This document shows, piece by piece, positions 9,606 through 19,065 of a stretch of DNA of 40,720 nt. Source of the DNA: an uncultured Clostridia bacterium (GTDB lineage: Bacteria; Bacillota; Clostridia; Christensenellales; Aristaeellaceae); contig CAMDVP010000002.1 of assembly GCA_945877525.1 (NCBI GenBank), positions 1 to 40,720 on the forward strand, written 5' to 3'. The position numbers were made by a program, and so were the translations under genes. Each line of letters begins with the position of its first letter. Positions within the stretch are counted from its first letter, which is position 1. Below the pieces are notes generated by a model, which ran no database searches, was not told where the DNA came from, and saw nothing but the letters and a program-made list of their open reading frames with translations.

Positions 9606-11329
9606 AACACCATGCCGCAAAGGGAGTCAGTCTGAAATACAAGCTCGTTTTTTGCCTGGCCATGCTGATGATCTGTGCCCTTGGCACCTATACGGCAGTT
9701 TGCGTGGGAGCGGTGCGGGACGAGTTTTCGACTGCGGCACTCAGGAGCATGGTTTCGACTGTGCAAGGCAACCAGGAGAAGCTGTCTGCCACCTTGCGGC
9801 AGCTGTCTGCCCAATGTATCACGCTGGCCAGCAGCTCCGAGCTGCAGGAAGGGCTGAACGGCTATGGCCGCCTGTCGCCTGTAGAGCAATGGGAGCGATG
9901 GCGCCGGATCGATGATCTGATGGACAACTGGCAGACATGCTCCGCTTATAACACAGTGCGGCTGTATCTGCCGGACAGCATGCGCTTTCTCCGTAACGGA
10001 AGCCGGTATGTTCCGGAGGTGGAGTCGCTCAAAGCAAAGATCCCGTTTTCTACCAGCCACGGCCAGCAGTTCTGGAGCATTGATCCGCACACCGGCCTGT
10101 GCTTCTGCTATGCGCCTGTGATCAGCGGCATGCAAACCAGCGCCTATGTGGAGCTGTCTGTCAGCCTGGACTGGTTCGAAAGCACGGCGGAGATCATGGA
10201 TTCTGTCAAAATGCCGATTTTCCTGACGGATCAAGAGGGAAATGTACTGCTTGGCGACAGCAAGGACAATGGAAGGCTTGAACTGGAAAGTGGCGTGCAG
10301 TCTGCTTCGGCAGGTCTGGAGGATCTGAAGCACGCTGTCGGCAGAAGCGATGCCTTTCTGATCTATGCCGAGGTGGAGGGCACGCCCTTCCGCCTGGCCT
10401 GTGAGCTGAGCGGCGAGGTGCTGGAGCAAAGCAGCAACGGCGTGGTTCAGCGGATGCTGAAGGCATGTGTGGCAATTGTGCTGGCTGCGGCATTGCTGGC
10501 CCTGGGCATGAGCAGCTGGCTGAACCGCAAGCTGAACCGTCTGACAGGCCGCATGGCGCAGCTGGAGCGGGGAGAACTGGATATCCAGCCCATTGCCGAA
10601 TCAAGAGATGAGCTTGACCAGGCGGTGAACCAGTTTGCCGACATGGCGTGCCAGCTCAAGAAGATGATGGATGACGTGCGCCACGCAGAGCAGCTGTGCA
10701 GGGAAAGCGAACTCCGCGTATTGCAATCCCAGATCAATCCGCATTTCATTGCCAATGCGCTGTCCTGCGTGGACGCGATGGCGCGGCAGAACAAAACGGC
10801 GCAGGTGCATGAGCTGATTAAGGAAATTGCCGCCTATCTGCGCCTTTCGCTAAACAAAACATGGCAGTTTACCACGCTGGAACGGGAACTGGAACTGGTG
10901 CGCACCTACTGGCGCATTCAGCAGGCCCGGTATGGCAGCGCCATTGAGCTGAGCGTATTGGCGCCTGCTGCGCTAATGACGGAACAGATACTGCCCCTGA
11001 CGCTGCAGACACTGGTGGAAAACGCTCTGATGCATGGCAACGAGCCGGATGCGCGCCACACGTTCCGGGTGGAACTGCGCATCCGACGCGAGGAACAGGT
11101 GCTGCTGATAGAGGTGGAGGATAATGGCGCGGGTATGTCGGAGGAGCGGCTTGAGCAGGTTCGCCAGGCTATTGGCAGCGCAGAGGTTTCCGAATGCTAT
11201 GGGCTGTGGAATGTGAACAGGCGCATCATTCAGCGCTATGGCGAAGATTATGGATTATCCATCCACAGTACTCTGGGGGTTGGAACACTGTGCATCCTGA
11301 CCATGCCTTCCTCTCAGGTGGAGGCCTGA
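9602..11329 (+). CDS. YesM-like sensor histidine kinase (HAMP, His_kinase, HATPase)
   Basis: LQSQINPHFIANALSCVDAMARQ (H-box type), HATPase motifs LVENALMHG and VEDNGAGM, two TM segments. Overlaps the RR gene by 4 nt. Confidence 0.95.
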   Translation: MKHHAAKGVSLKYKLVFCLAMLMICALGTYTAVCVGAVRDEFSTAALRSMVSTVQGNQEKLSATLRQLSAQCITLASSSELQEGLNGYGRLSPVEQWERWRRIDDLMDNWQTCSAYNTVRLYLPDSMRFLRNGSRYVPEVESLKAKIPFSTSHGQQFWSIDPHTGLCFCYAPVISGMQTSAYVELSVSLDWFESTAEIMDSVKMPIFLTDQEGNVLLGDSKDNGRLELESGVQSASAGLEDLKHAVGRSDAFLIYAEVEGTPFRLACELSGEVLEQSSNGVVQRMLKACVAIVLAAALLALGMSSWLNRKLNRLTGRMAQLERGELDIQPIAESRDELDQAVNQFADMACQLKKMMDDVRHAEQLCRESELRVLQSQINPHFIANALSCVDAMARQNKTAQVHELIKEIAAYLRLSLNKTWQFTTLERELELVRTYWRIQQARYGSAIELSVLAPAALMTEQILPLTLQTLVENALMHGNEPDARHTFRVELRIRREEQVLLIEVEDNGAGMSEERLEQVRQAIGSAEVSECYGLWNVNRRIIQRYGEDYGLSIHSTLGVGTLCILTMPSSQVEA

Positions 11330-11347
11330 ACAGACCCGACCCTATTT

Positions 11348-11369
11348 GACGGCGAAAGCCGTCTTTTTT
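11348..11369 (+). terminator. intrinsic terminator after the histidine kinase
   Basis: GACGGC-gaaa-GCCGTC followed by TTTTTT. Confidence 0.9.
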
Positions 11370-11408
11370 GTTTTGAGCCATAGGAGTCAGCAATTTGCGA
11401 ATTTATGA

Positions 11409-11441
11409 AATATAGTGCAAATAAGTGAAAAATATAGTGCA
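11409..11441 (+). promoter_or_regulatory. two direct repeats AATATAGTGCA, candidate response-regulator operator
   Basis: AATATAGTGCA at 11409-11419 and 11431-11441, 22 bp apart, just upstream of an extended -10 TGCTATACT (TATACT 11464-11469). Confidence 0.55.
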
Positions 11442-11508
11442 TTTGCGATAGGGCGCTTTGTGCTATACTTGCCTTGACGGAAAAAGTACATGAGAAAGGG
11501 GAGAAACC

Positions 11509-12438
11509 ATGCAGAGGGATTTGACGCTGCGCCGGAGGCTTCGCAGCATCCGCCAGAATGAATATCTGACGCTGTATCTGTTTCTTTTGCCGGCTGTAGT
11601 GCTGGTGGTGATTTTCTGCTATATCCCCATTGGCGGGCTGGTGATCGCCTTTCAGGATTTCAACATTTTCCAAGGCATTGGCGGAAGCACCTTTGTTGGA
11701 CTGGCGAATTTCCGAAAGGCATTTTCTGACCCTTATTTTCTGAGGGCGCTGAAAAACACCCTGATCATCAATTCCTACAAGCTGCTGTACTGGATTCCGC
11801 TGCCGCTGATCCTCGCGCTGATGATTAATGAGATTGGCTTTATGCCACTCAGGAAAACGGTGCAAACGGTGCTGTACATGCCTCACTTTCTTTCCTGGGT
11901 GATCGTGGGCGGTATTTTTACCAGCCTGCTCACGGTGAATGGCGGCGTGGTCAACAAGCTGCTGACATCCCTGGGCATGAAGCCCATCCGCTTTTTGACC
12001 GATGGGAACTGGTTTCGCGAGGTGCTGGTATGGTCCGCCATGTGGAAAGAGGCGGGGTGGGGAACCATCGTGTATCTGGCTGCCATCACAGCCGTGGATC
12101 CCATGCTGTATGAGGCTGCACTGATTGACGGCGCATCCAAGTGGCGGCGCATATGGAACATCACAATTCCGGCCCTGGCCAGTACCATCGTCATTGTGCT
12201 GATGCTGTCCCTGGGCAACCTGCTGGGCAATTCCTTTGAGCAGATTCTGGTGATGTACAATTCTACTGTGTACGATACGGCGGATGTGATCGGCACCTAT
12301 ACCTACCGCATCGGCATTGGACAGATGCAGTACAGCTATTCCTCGGCAATCGGCATGTTCAACTCAGTGGTGGGCTTTGCGCTGGTGGTGACCACCAATG
12401 CGCTGTGCCGCCGTTTCCTGGACCGTTCCATCTGGTAA
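11509..12438 (+). CDS. ABC transporter permease (LplB-like)
   Basis: Six-TM permease with EAA loop (LYEAALIDGASKWRRIWNITIPALASTIVIVLMLSLGNLLGNSFEQILVMYN). Confidence 0.93.
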   Translation: MQRDLTLRRRLRSIRQNEYLTLYLFLLPAVVLVVIFCYIPIGGLVIAFQDFNIFQGIGGSTFVGLANFRKAFSDPYFLRALKNTLIINSYKLLYWIPLPLILALMINEIGFMPLRKTVQTVLYMPHFLSWVIVGGIFTSLLTVNGGVVNKLLTSLGMKPIRFLTDGNWFREVLVWSAMWKEAGWGTIVYLAAITAVDPMLYEAALIDGASKWRRIWNITIPALASTIVIVLMLSLGNLLGNSFEQILVMYNSTVYDTADVIGTYTYRIGIGQMQYSYSSAIGMFNSVVGFALVVTTNALCRRFLDRSIW

Positions 12439-12450
12439 GGAGGGAATGAA

Positions 12451-13356
12451 ATGATTTCTGCTGCCCGTAGGCAAAATGCTATCCGGATGGATCGGTCTGA
12501 AAAAACCGTCAAGCTTCTTTCTTATTGTTTGCTGATCCTTGCACTGGTGGTAACCCTGTTCCCGATGCTGAACCTGGTGGCCAAGTCCATCAGCGGACAG
12601 CGGTATGTGGCTGCCGGGAAAATCACCATCATCCCGCACGACATTTCCTTTGGCGCCTATCGGTATGTGCTGACAGCCTCACGGTTCTGGCTTGCCATGA
12701 AGAATACCCTGTTCGTAACCATCATGGGCACGCTGATTTCCGTAGCGGTATGCACGCTGGCAGGTTATGCGCTGTCCAAGCAGCGCCTGCCCGGGCGCAG
12801 ATGGCTGATGCTGATGTTCATGTTTGCCATGCTGTTCAGCGGCGGCATGATTCCCACCTATCTGCTGATCAAAGAACTTGGCCTGCTGAACAGTCTGTGG
12901 TCCATGATTCTTCCGGGCGCCTTCAGCACCTATAATATGCTGCTTTTGAAGAATTACTTTGAAGGCCTGCCTGCGGAGATCGAGGAGTCCGCCCATATCG
13001 ACGGGGCCAATTATGTGCAGATTTTCCTGCGAATTGCTTTGCCGCTGGCCACGCCGGTGCTGGCCACCATCACGCTATTCTGCATTGTCAGCGGCTGGAA
13101 CGCTTACTTCAGTGCAAAGCTCTACATCACCAAACAGGAGCTGCTGACCCTGCAGGCTTATCTGGCGGGCATCATCTTTGAATCAGCCGATCCCACCGGC
13201 TCTTTCCAGCTGTCTGCCAACAATGCCAGCGGTCTGGCCAAGCAGTCGGTGGTGGATGCTACGGTGGTCTGCACCATGCTGCCGGTGGTGGTTTTCTACC
13301 CATTTCTGCAGCGCTTTCTGGTTTCCGGCATGGTGCTGGGTTCTGTCAAGGGGTGA
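12451..13356 (+). CDS. ABC transporter permease (LplC/YtcP-like)
   Basis: EAA loop (LPAEIEESAHIDGANYVQIFLRIALPLATPVLATITLFCIVSGWNAYFSAKLYI) and C-terminal FLVSGMVLGSVKG. Confidence 0.93.
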   Translation: MISAARRQNAIRMDRSEKTVKLLSYCLLILALVVTLFPMLNLVAKSISGQRYVAAGKITIIPHDISFGAYRYVLTASRFWLAMKNTLFVTIMGTLISVAVCTLAGYALSKQRLPGRRWLMLMFMFAMLFSGGMIPTYLLIKELGLLNSLWSMILPGAFSTYNMLLLKNYFEGLPAEIEESAHIDGANYVQIFLRIALPLATPVLATITLFCIVSGWNAYFSAKLYITKQELLTLQAYLAGIIFESADPTGSFQLSANNASGLAKQSVVDATVVCTMLPVVVFYPFLQRFLVSGMVLGSVKG

Positions 13357-13409
13357 CGTTGCGCCCAAGGCGCTTCGCAATAAACACTTATCGGAAGGGA
13401 GATACCAAG

Positions 13410-14876
13410 ATGAAGAAGTTTGCTACCCTGTTCCTGGTTCTCTGTCTCCTGCTGACGGCGCTTCCTGCCGCCCTGGCTGAGGGAGACGCGGTTGACATCC
13501 GTTACATGTATACGGATGACAGCTTTGACCCCAATACCGACCTGACCCGCACCCTGATCCAGGAGGAGCTGGGCGTCAACATTATCCCTGAGATGTATGC
13601 CTCGACAGATCAGGTTACCCTGATCCTGGCCTCCGATCAGGAATACGATGCGATCAAGATCAATGATACCACGCTCCTGGGCACCTATGCCAAGGCCGGT
13701 ACCATCACTGATCTGACGGACATCATCATGGCCAATGAAACCTTCTACAACATGTTCCCCAAGGAAGTGTGGGACATGGTGTCTGTGGACGGGCGCATCT
13801 ATGCCATTCCCGAAACCGATACCCAGGATATTGACTGGGGTATCGCCGTGCGCAAGGACTGGCTGGATAAGTGCGGCCTGAGCCTGCCCACCACGGTGGA
13901 CGAGTTCTACAACATGCTGGTGGCTTTCTCTCAGCTGAATCCTGCCGATGTGGGCGCGGATTATATCATTCCCTTCAGCATGAGCGGCGTGAACTCCACC
14001 CTTTATGCCAACGGACTGATTCAGGCCTTCGGACTGGGCGGCGGCATGCATGAATTTGTAGTGACCGAGGATGGCCTGAAGAACGGCTATCAGCTTCCCG
14101 GCGGCAAGGAGTATGTGACCTTCATGAACCGCCTGTATCAGGAAGGTCTGCTGGATGCAGACTTCCCCGCCAACCAGAATAGCGACGTGGTGGAGCGCGT
14201 GTCCGCCGGCAATGTGGGCTGCGCGGTGCTGTGCGTGTGGGATTCCTGGGCCCGCGACACGCTGAAGGCCAACAACCCCGATGCCGAGCTGGTGTATATC
14301 GGCGCGCTGACCAAGGAAGGCTATGAGGAAAACGGACGGCTGGCCACCCGCGGCGGTCTGAAGAACTACCTGGTGGTTCCGGCCACTTCTACCAAGGCGC
14401 AGGATGTGGTGAACTACTGCGTTGGCTTCATGGACGATGCGCACTATACCCGCCTGATTCTGGGTGATAAGGGCGTGCATTATGAAGTCAAGGACGGTAC
14501 CTACTACCCCATCTTCCCGGCGTTCAACGAGATGAACAAGGGCCGCTGGTTCTATCCCACCAATGTGGGCGAAAAGTATACTCCCCTGTTCGCCGTGCGC
14601 GCCCACAAGGAAGAGTCCATGGGCTACCTGTGGGATAACCTGAACGAGTACAAGGCTGCTCATGGCTATCTGGAAATCAGCCACCTGTGCCCCCTGCTCA
14701 AGGAATACAGCGACAACATCGGCACCCTGACCTCTCTGAGCTACGAGTATCTGATCAAGATGGTTCTGTCCGCTGATGAACTGGCCCAGTATGATTCCTT
14801 TGTCGAGCGCTGGATGGCTGCGGGCGGCGAAAGCTGGATCAACGCCATGAACCAGTGGTATACCTCCACCCACTAA
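13410..14876 (+). CDS. extracellular sugar-binding protein (LplA-like)
   Basis: Signal peptide MKKFATLFLVLCLLLTALPAALAEG followed by a DUF3502/LplA-style solute-binding domain. SD GGAAGGGAG precedes ATG 13410. Confidence 0.88.
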   Translation: MKKFATLFLVLCLLLTALPAALAEGDAVDIRYMYTDDSFDPNTDLTRTLIQEELGVNIIPEMYASTDQVTLILASDQEYDAIKINDTTLLGTYAKAGTITDLTDIIMANETFYNMFPKEVWDMVSVDGRIYAIPETDTQDIDWGIAVRKDWLDKCGLSLPTTVDEFYNMLVAFSQLNPADVGADYIIPFSMSGVNSTLYANGLIQAFGLGGGMHEFVVTEDGLKNGYQLPGGKEYVTFMNRLYQEGLLDADFPANQNSDVVERVSAGNVGCAVLCVWDSWARDTLKANNPDAELVYIGALTKEGYEENGRLATRGGLKNYLVVPATSTKAQDVVNYCVGFMDDAHYTRLILGDKGVHYEVKDGTYYPIFPAFNEMNKGRWFYPTNVGEKYTPLFAVRAHKEESMGYLWDNLNEYKAAHGYLEISHLCPLLKEYSDNIGTLTSLSYEYLIKMVLSADELAQYDSFVERWMAAGGESWINAMNQWYTSTH

Positions 14877-14928
14877 TCGACCCCATGCCGGAGAGAGAAA
14901 ATTCCTCCTTTTCCCTTTCCGAACTGTT

Positions 14929-14964
14929 TGCGCCCGGTGCACGGCAATGCCTGCATCGGGCGCA
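14929..14964 (+). other. strong intergenic hairpin between SBP and GH38
   Basis: TGCGCCCG (14929-14936) pairs with CGGGCGCA (14957-14964), extended by TGCA/TGCA. No clear U-tract. Confidence 0.65.
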
Positions 14965-15096
14965 CTTTATGCATGAAAAATTATGAAAAATAGTGATGCA
15001 ATTTGAAAAATAAAAGAAGGAATCCGGATAAAGACGGCGAATGATACCCTGTGAATCAGGCGAGGAACCAGCTTGCCGCATAAGGAGATAACAACC

Positions 15097-17508
15097 GTGA
15101 AAAAAACGCTGTATATGATTGGAAATGCCCACATCGACCCCGTGTGGCTCTGGCGGTGGACTGACGGCTTCAGCGAGGTTCGCTCCACCTTCCGCTCGGT
15201 GCTGGACAGGATGAACGAATACCCGGATTTCGTGTTTACCAGCGCGGCGGGGGCCTATTATGAATGGATCGAGCAGACCGAGCCGGACATGTTCCGGCAG
15301 ATTCAGCAGCGGGTGCGGGAAGGCCGCTGGAAGCTGGTGGGCGGCTGGTGGATTCAGCCCGACTGCAACATTCCCTGCGGTGAAAGCCTGGCCCGGCACG
15401 CACTGATTACCCAGCGTTACTTCCAGGAGAAGTTCGGCGTGACCGCCCATACCGGCTATAATGTAGATTCCTTCGGCCACAGCGGCGCCATCCCGAAAAT
15501 TCTGCGGAAATCCGGCATGTCGCATTATGTGTACATGCGCCCCGGCCAGCACGAGAAGGCGTATCCCGCCTGGACATTCCGCTGGCAAAGCCCCGAGGGA
15601 GAGTCGGTCAGTGCCTTCCGCATTCCCTTTGAATACTGCACCTGGGGCAAGGAGCTGACCCAGACCATCGACCGGGTGGCCCATGAGGTGACGGACGATC
15701 ACGGGCTGATGTGCTTCTATGGCGTGGGCAACCATGGCGGCGGCCCGACCAAGGAGAACCTGAACAGCATCGCTGAGCTGAACGGGCGGGATGATGTGGA
15801 GCTTCGCCTGTCCGACCCGGACGCCTTCTTCGAGGGGGTGGACGAGAGCCGCCTGCCCGTGGTCTGCGGCGACCTGCTGCACCATGCCAGCGGCTGCTAT
15901 GCCGGAAACTTTGCCGTGAAAAAGTGGAACCGCGATGCGGAAAACAGGCTCCTCACCGCGGAAAAATGGGCCTCCGCCGCCCGACTGCTTCTCGGCATAC
16001 CCTATGATGCACAGGCCTTCACCAGGGCATGGAAGAAGGTGCTGTTCAACCAGTTCCATGATATTCTGGCGGGCTGCTGCCTGCAGGAGGGCTATGACGA
16101 TGCGCGGGAGGATTTCGGCTATGCCCTTTCCTTCGGCGCGGAGCAGATCAACCGTGCCCAGCAAGCACTCATGCGCGCTGTCGCCATTCCCTTTGAGGAG
16201 GGCGCGTTCCAGTATGTGGTGTTCAATCCCCATGGCTTTGCAGCCAAGGCTCCCGTGAAGCTGGAGATTGCCGCATACAAGCAGCCCATGGCGCTCTTCG
16301 ATAGCCATGGCGAGCCTGTGCCTTATCAGCTGACCCATGCTTCCGCTGCAGCAAACGGCCGGCAGGCGCTGCACTTTGTGGCGCAGGTTCCCGCCATGGG
16401 GTGGCAGGTGTACACCATGCGTCCCATCGAGGCCGCTCCTGTGCAGCAGGAGGCGGACGACGGACTGATGCTGGAAAACGCCCTGGTGCAGCTGCGCTTT
16501 GACCCCGAAGCGGGCGTGACGGGCCTTCTGCTGAAGGAAACCGGTACGGAGATGCTCAGCGCGCCGGTGGAGGCGCTTGTCATGGACGATCCCAGCGACA
16601 CCTGGTCCCACGCGGTGCTGCGCTTCGACCGTCTGGAGGGCCGCCTGCCCGTGCGCAGCGTTCGCGTGACGGAAAGCGGCGCGGTGTTCAAGACCATCCG
16701 CGTGGAAATGGCCGACGGCGACAGCGCCCTGCGGCTGGACTTCACCCTGTATCATGAGCTGCCGCAAATCTTCATGGAATGCCGCCTGGACTGGTTCAAG
16801 CGCCAGAAGCTGCTCAAGCTCCACCTGCCCCTCCGGCACAACTACGGCCACGTCACCGTGCAGAATCCCTTCGGCTTCACCGATCATCCCCTGGATGGCG
16901 TGGAATATCCCATGCAGGAGTATGTGGATCTCACGGGCGTGACGCCGGATCCCGAACAGCGCATTCAGGGCCTGACCGGGCTGGCTGTGCTCAACGACGG
17001 CAAGTCCGCCTATTCCGCCGAGCGCAAGGCCATCGACATCACCCTGGTTCGCAGCCCCTACTATGCCAACCATGAGCCCTTCGTGGTGGAGGAGGGCATG
17101 GATTACCCCACGGTGGACTGGGGCCGGCAGCATTTCCGGCTGTCGCTTCTGCCCCATGCCGGCACGCCGGAGGATGGGCATGTGGAGGAGCAGGCACTGC
17201 TGCTCAACGCGCCCCTGACCATCCTGCCGGAGGGCGCCCATGACGGCGGCCTGGCGCAGGAGGGCAGCGTGCTGGCCCTGGAGGCCGCCCACACAGTGAT
17301 TGACGCGGTGAAGCTGGCGGAGGATGGCACGGACGCGCTGATTGTCCATTTACACGAAACGGCCCGGCGGGAGGAGAGCGTCAGGCTGCGCATCCCATGC
17401 CTTGGCTGCGACGCGACGCTGGACGTCAGGCCTGGGGAAATCCGCGTGCTGCGTGTGTCCCTGGCGGATGGCAGCGTCAGCGAAACCGACCTGACCGAGA
17501 TGAGCTGA
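15097..17508 (+). CDS. GH38 alpha-mannosidase
   Basis: MIGNAHIDPVWLWRW and YNVDSFGHSGAIPKIL are GH38 signatures. GTG start at 15097 with AAGGAG 8 nt upstream is preferred to TTG 15073. Confidence 0.93.
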   Translation: MKKTLYMIGNAHIDPVWLWRWTDGFSEVRSTFRSVLDRMNEYPDFVFTSAAGAYYEWIEQTEPDMFRQIQQRVREGRWKLVGGWWIQPDCNIPCGESLARHALITQRYFQEKFGVTAHTGYNVDSFGHSGAIPKILRKSGMSHYVYMRPGQHEKAYPAWTFRWQSPEGESVSAFRIPFEYCTWGKELTQTIDRVAHEVTDDHGLMCFYGVGNHGGGPTKENLNSIAELNGRDDVELRLSDPDAFFEGVDESRLPVVCGDLLHHASGCYAGNFAVKKWNRDAENRLLTAEKWASAARLLLGIPYDAQAFTRAWKKVLFNQFHDILAGCCLQEGYDDAREDFGYALSFGAEQINRAQQALMRAVAIPFEEGAFQYVVFNPHGFAAKAPVKLEIAAYKQPMALFDSHGEPVPYQLTHASAAANGRQALHFVAQVPAMGWQVYTMRPIEAAPVQQEADDGLMLENALVQLRFDPEAGVTGLLLKETGTEMLSAPVEALVMDDPSDTWSHAVLRFDRLEGRLPVRSVRVTESGAVFKTIRVEMADGDSALRLDFTLYHELPQIFMECRLDWFKRQKLLKLHLPLRHNYGHVTVQNPFGFTDHPLDGVEYPMQEYVDLTGVTPDPEQRIQGLTGLAVLNDGKSAYSAERKAIDITLVRSPYYANHEPFVVEEGMDYPTVDWGRQHFRLSLLPHAGTPEDGHVEEQALLLNAPLTILPEGAHDGGLAQEGSVLALEAAHTVIDAVKLAEDGTDALIVHLHETARREESVRLRIPCLGCDATLDVRPGEIRVLRVSLADGSVSETDLTEMS

Positions 17509-17530
17509 TTGGCAAAGGAGAACTCCTGTC

Positions 17531-18178
17531 ATGGAAAAACGCATCGCGATTCTTCACACCACGCCCGCCACCATCGCATCTCTGCGGGAGTTATGCGCCC
17601 GCCTGCTGCCTGGCGTAACGGTCAACCATTTTCTGGATGACAGCCTCTTGCCTGAAATCAACCGGGACGGCTGCATCAGCAACAGCGTGCGGGAACGCTT
17701 TGCCCGTCTGGTGGCCCTGGCGGCAGCCTCGGGCCCGCGGGTCATCATGAGCGCCTGCTCCACAGTGGGCGGGCTGCTGGAGGCGCTTCGCCCGGACAGC
17801 GCGATTCCCCTTGCGCGCATTGATGAGCCCATGGCCTGTCAGGCTGCGGAAAGCCGGGGACGACTGATTGTATGCGCCACCTTGCCTTCCACCCTCGGCC
17901 CTACGCTGGATCTGATCCGGCGCAAGGCAGGGCCCGAACGGCCCATTGACAGCCTGCTGGTGGAAGGGGCGGGAGCGCTGCTTTCTGCCGGTGATCAGGA
18001 AGGGTATCTCTCTCTGATTGCGTCCCGCCTGCATGAGGCTGCTGCAACGCATGAATGCGTGGTGCTGGCCCAGGCCTCCATGGCGCAGGCTGCGCAGCGC
18101 CTGCCCCCGGAGGAGCGGGCCCGACTGCTTACCAGTCCCGAGAGCGGAGTGGCCGCCCTGAAGAAATTTGTGAAATGA
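17531..18178 (+). CDS. Asp/Glu/hydantoin racemase-superfamily protein
   Basis: IMSACSTVGGLLEAL (Cys motif), LARIDEPMACQA, C-terminal VVLAQASMAQAAQRLP. Confidence 0.75.
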   Translation: MEKRIAILHTTPATIASLRELCARLLPGVTVNHFLDDSLLPEINRDGCISNSVRERFARLVALAAASGPRVIMSACSTVGGLLEALRPDSAIPLARIDEPMACQAAESRGRLIVCATLPSTLGPTLDLIRRKAGPERPIDSLLVEGAGALLSAGDQEGYLSLIASRLHEAAATHECVVLAQASMAQAAQRLPPEERARLLTSPESGVAALKKFVK

Positions 18179-18192
18179 ACCGAGGAAATGCT

Positions 18193-19062
18193 ATGAATCG
18201 TACGGAAATTCTTCAACTATTTGATCGTGCCCGCCGGGGCGGCTATGGCATCGGCTCCTTTTCGCCGCGGAATACGGTGCTGATTGACAGCGTGCTGGGC
18301 GCGGCCCAGGCACAGCGCTCGCCTGTGCTGGTGCAGATGTCCGCCAATGAGATGAACTGGTTCTCCTGTGACCCGGAAACCTTTGCCCGGGCCTACTTTG
18401 CCGCGAAGAAGCGCTTTAGCGCCGAGTCCGTGCTGCACCTGGACCACACCAAGGATGTGGACACCGTGTTCCGGGCCATTGACGCGGGCTTTGAGTCGGT
18501 GATGTTTGACGGCTCGCGCCTGCCCTATGAGGAAAACCTGAGCCTGACCCGTCGGGTGGCGGAGTATGCACATGCCCGGGGTGTCTGCGTGGAGGCGGAG
18601 CTGGGCGCCATCGGCGGCGCGGACAAGCTGGAAACCGGCAGCGACGAAACCCTGTATACCGATCCTGCGCAGGCGGAGGACTTCGTCCGTCGCTCCGGCT
18701 GCGACATGCTGGCGGTCAGCGTGGGCACAGCCCATGGCGTGTACCCGGTCAAGAACCCGAGGATCGACTTCGACCGCCTGATGCAAATCCGTCGGAGGAC
18801 GGACGCGGTGCTTGTGCTGCACGGCGGCTCGGGCCTGCCGGAGGAAACCATCCGCCGTGCCATCCGGGAGGGCGTGGGGAAAATCAATATTGCCACCGAC
18901 CTGGAGTTGGCCTTCCAGCAGGTGACCGGCCGGGGCCGCATGCCTAATGCGGAAACCCTGCAGCTGCCCGCCGATATGCTGGCGGAGGGTGTGCGGCAGG
19001 TGCAGGCCCTGGTAGAGGACCGTATCGTCCGTTACCTGCTCTCCGGCGGAAAGGCGGACTGA
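18193..19062 (+). CDS. class II ketose-bisphosphate aldolase (FbaA/GatY family)
   Basis: YGIGSFSPRNTVLIDSVLGAAQAQRSPVLVQMS, HLDHTKD, VMFDGSRLPYEENL, VEAELGAIGG, VSVGTAHGVYP, VLHGGSGLPEETIRRAIREGVGKINIATDL. Confidence 0.93.
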   Translation: MNRTEILQLFDRARRGGYGIGSFSPRNTVLIDSVLGAAQAQRSPVLVQMSANEMNWFSCDPETFARAYFAAKKRFSAESVLHLDHTKDVDTVFRAIDAGFESVMFDGSRLPYEENLSLTRRVAEYAHARGVCVEAELGAIGGADKLETGSDETLYTDPAQAEDFVRRSGCDMLAVSVGTAHGVYPVKNPRIDFDRLMQIRRRTDAVLVLHGGSGLPEETIRRAIREGVGKINIATDLELAFQQVTGRGRMPNAETLQLPADMLAEGVRQVQALVEDRIVRYLLSGGKAD

Positions 19063-19065
19063 GCC

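Noticed and set aside
13296-14942. 548-aa minus-strand ORF
   Set aside because: Antisense to the SBP gene; no domain signature.
14839-17349. 836-aa minus-strand ORF
   Set aside because: Antisense to the clearly assigned GH38 gene; composition is typical of a GC-driven spurious ORF.
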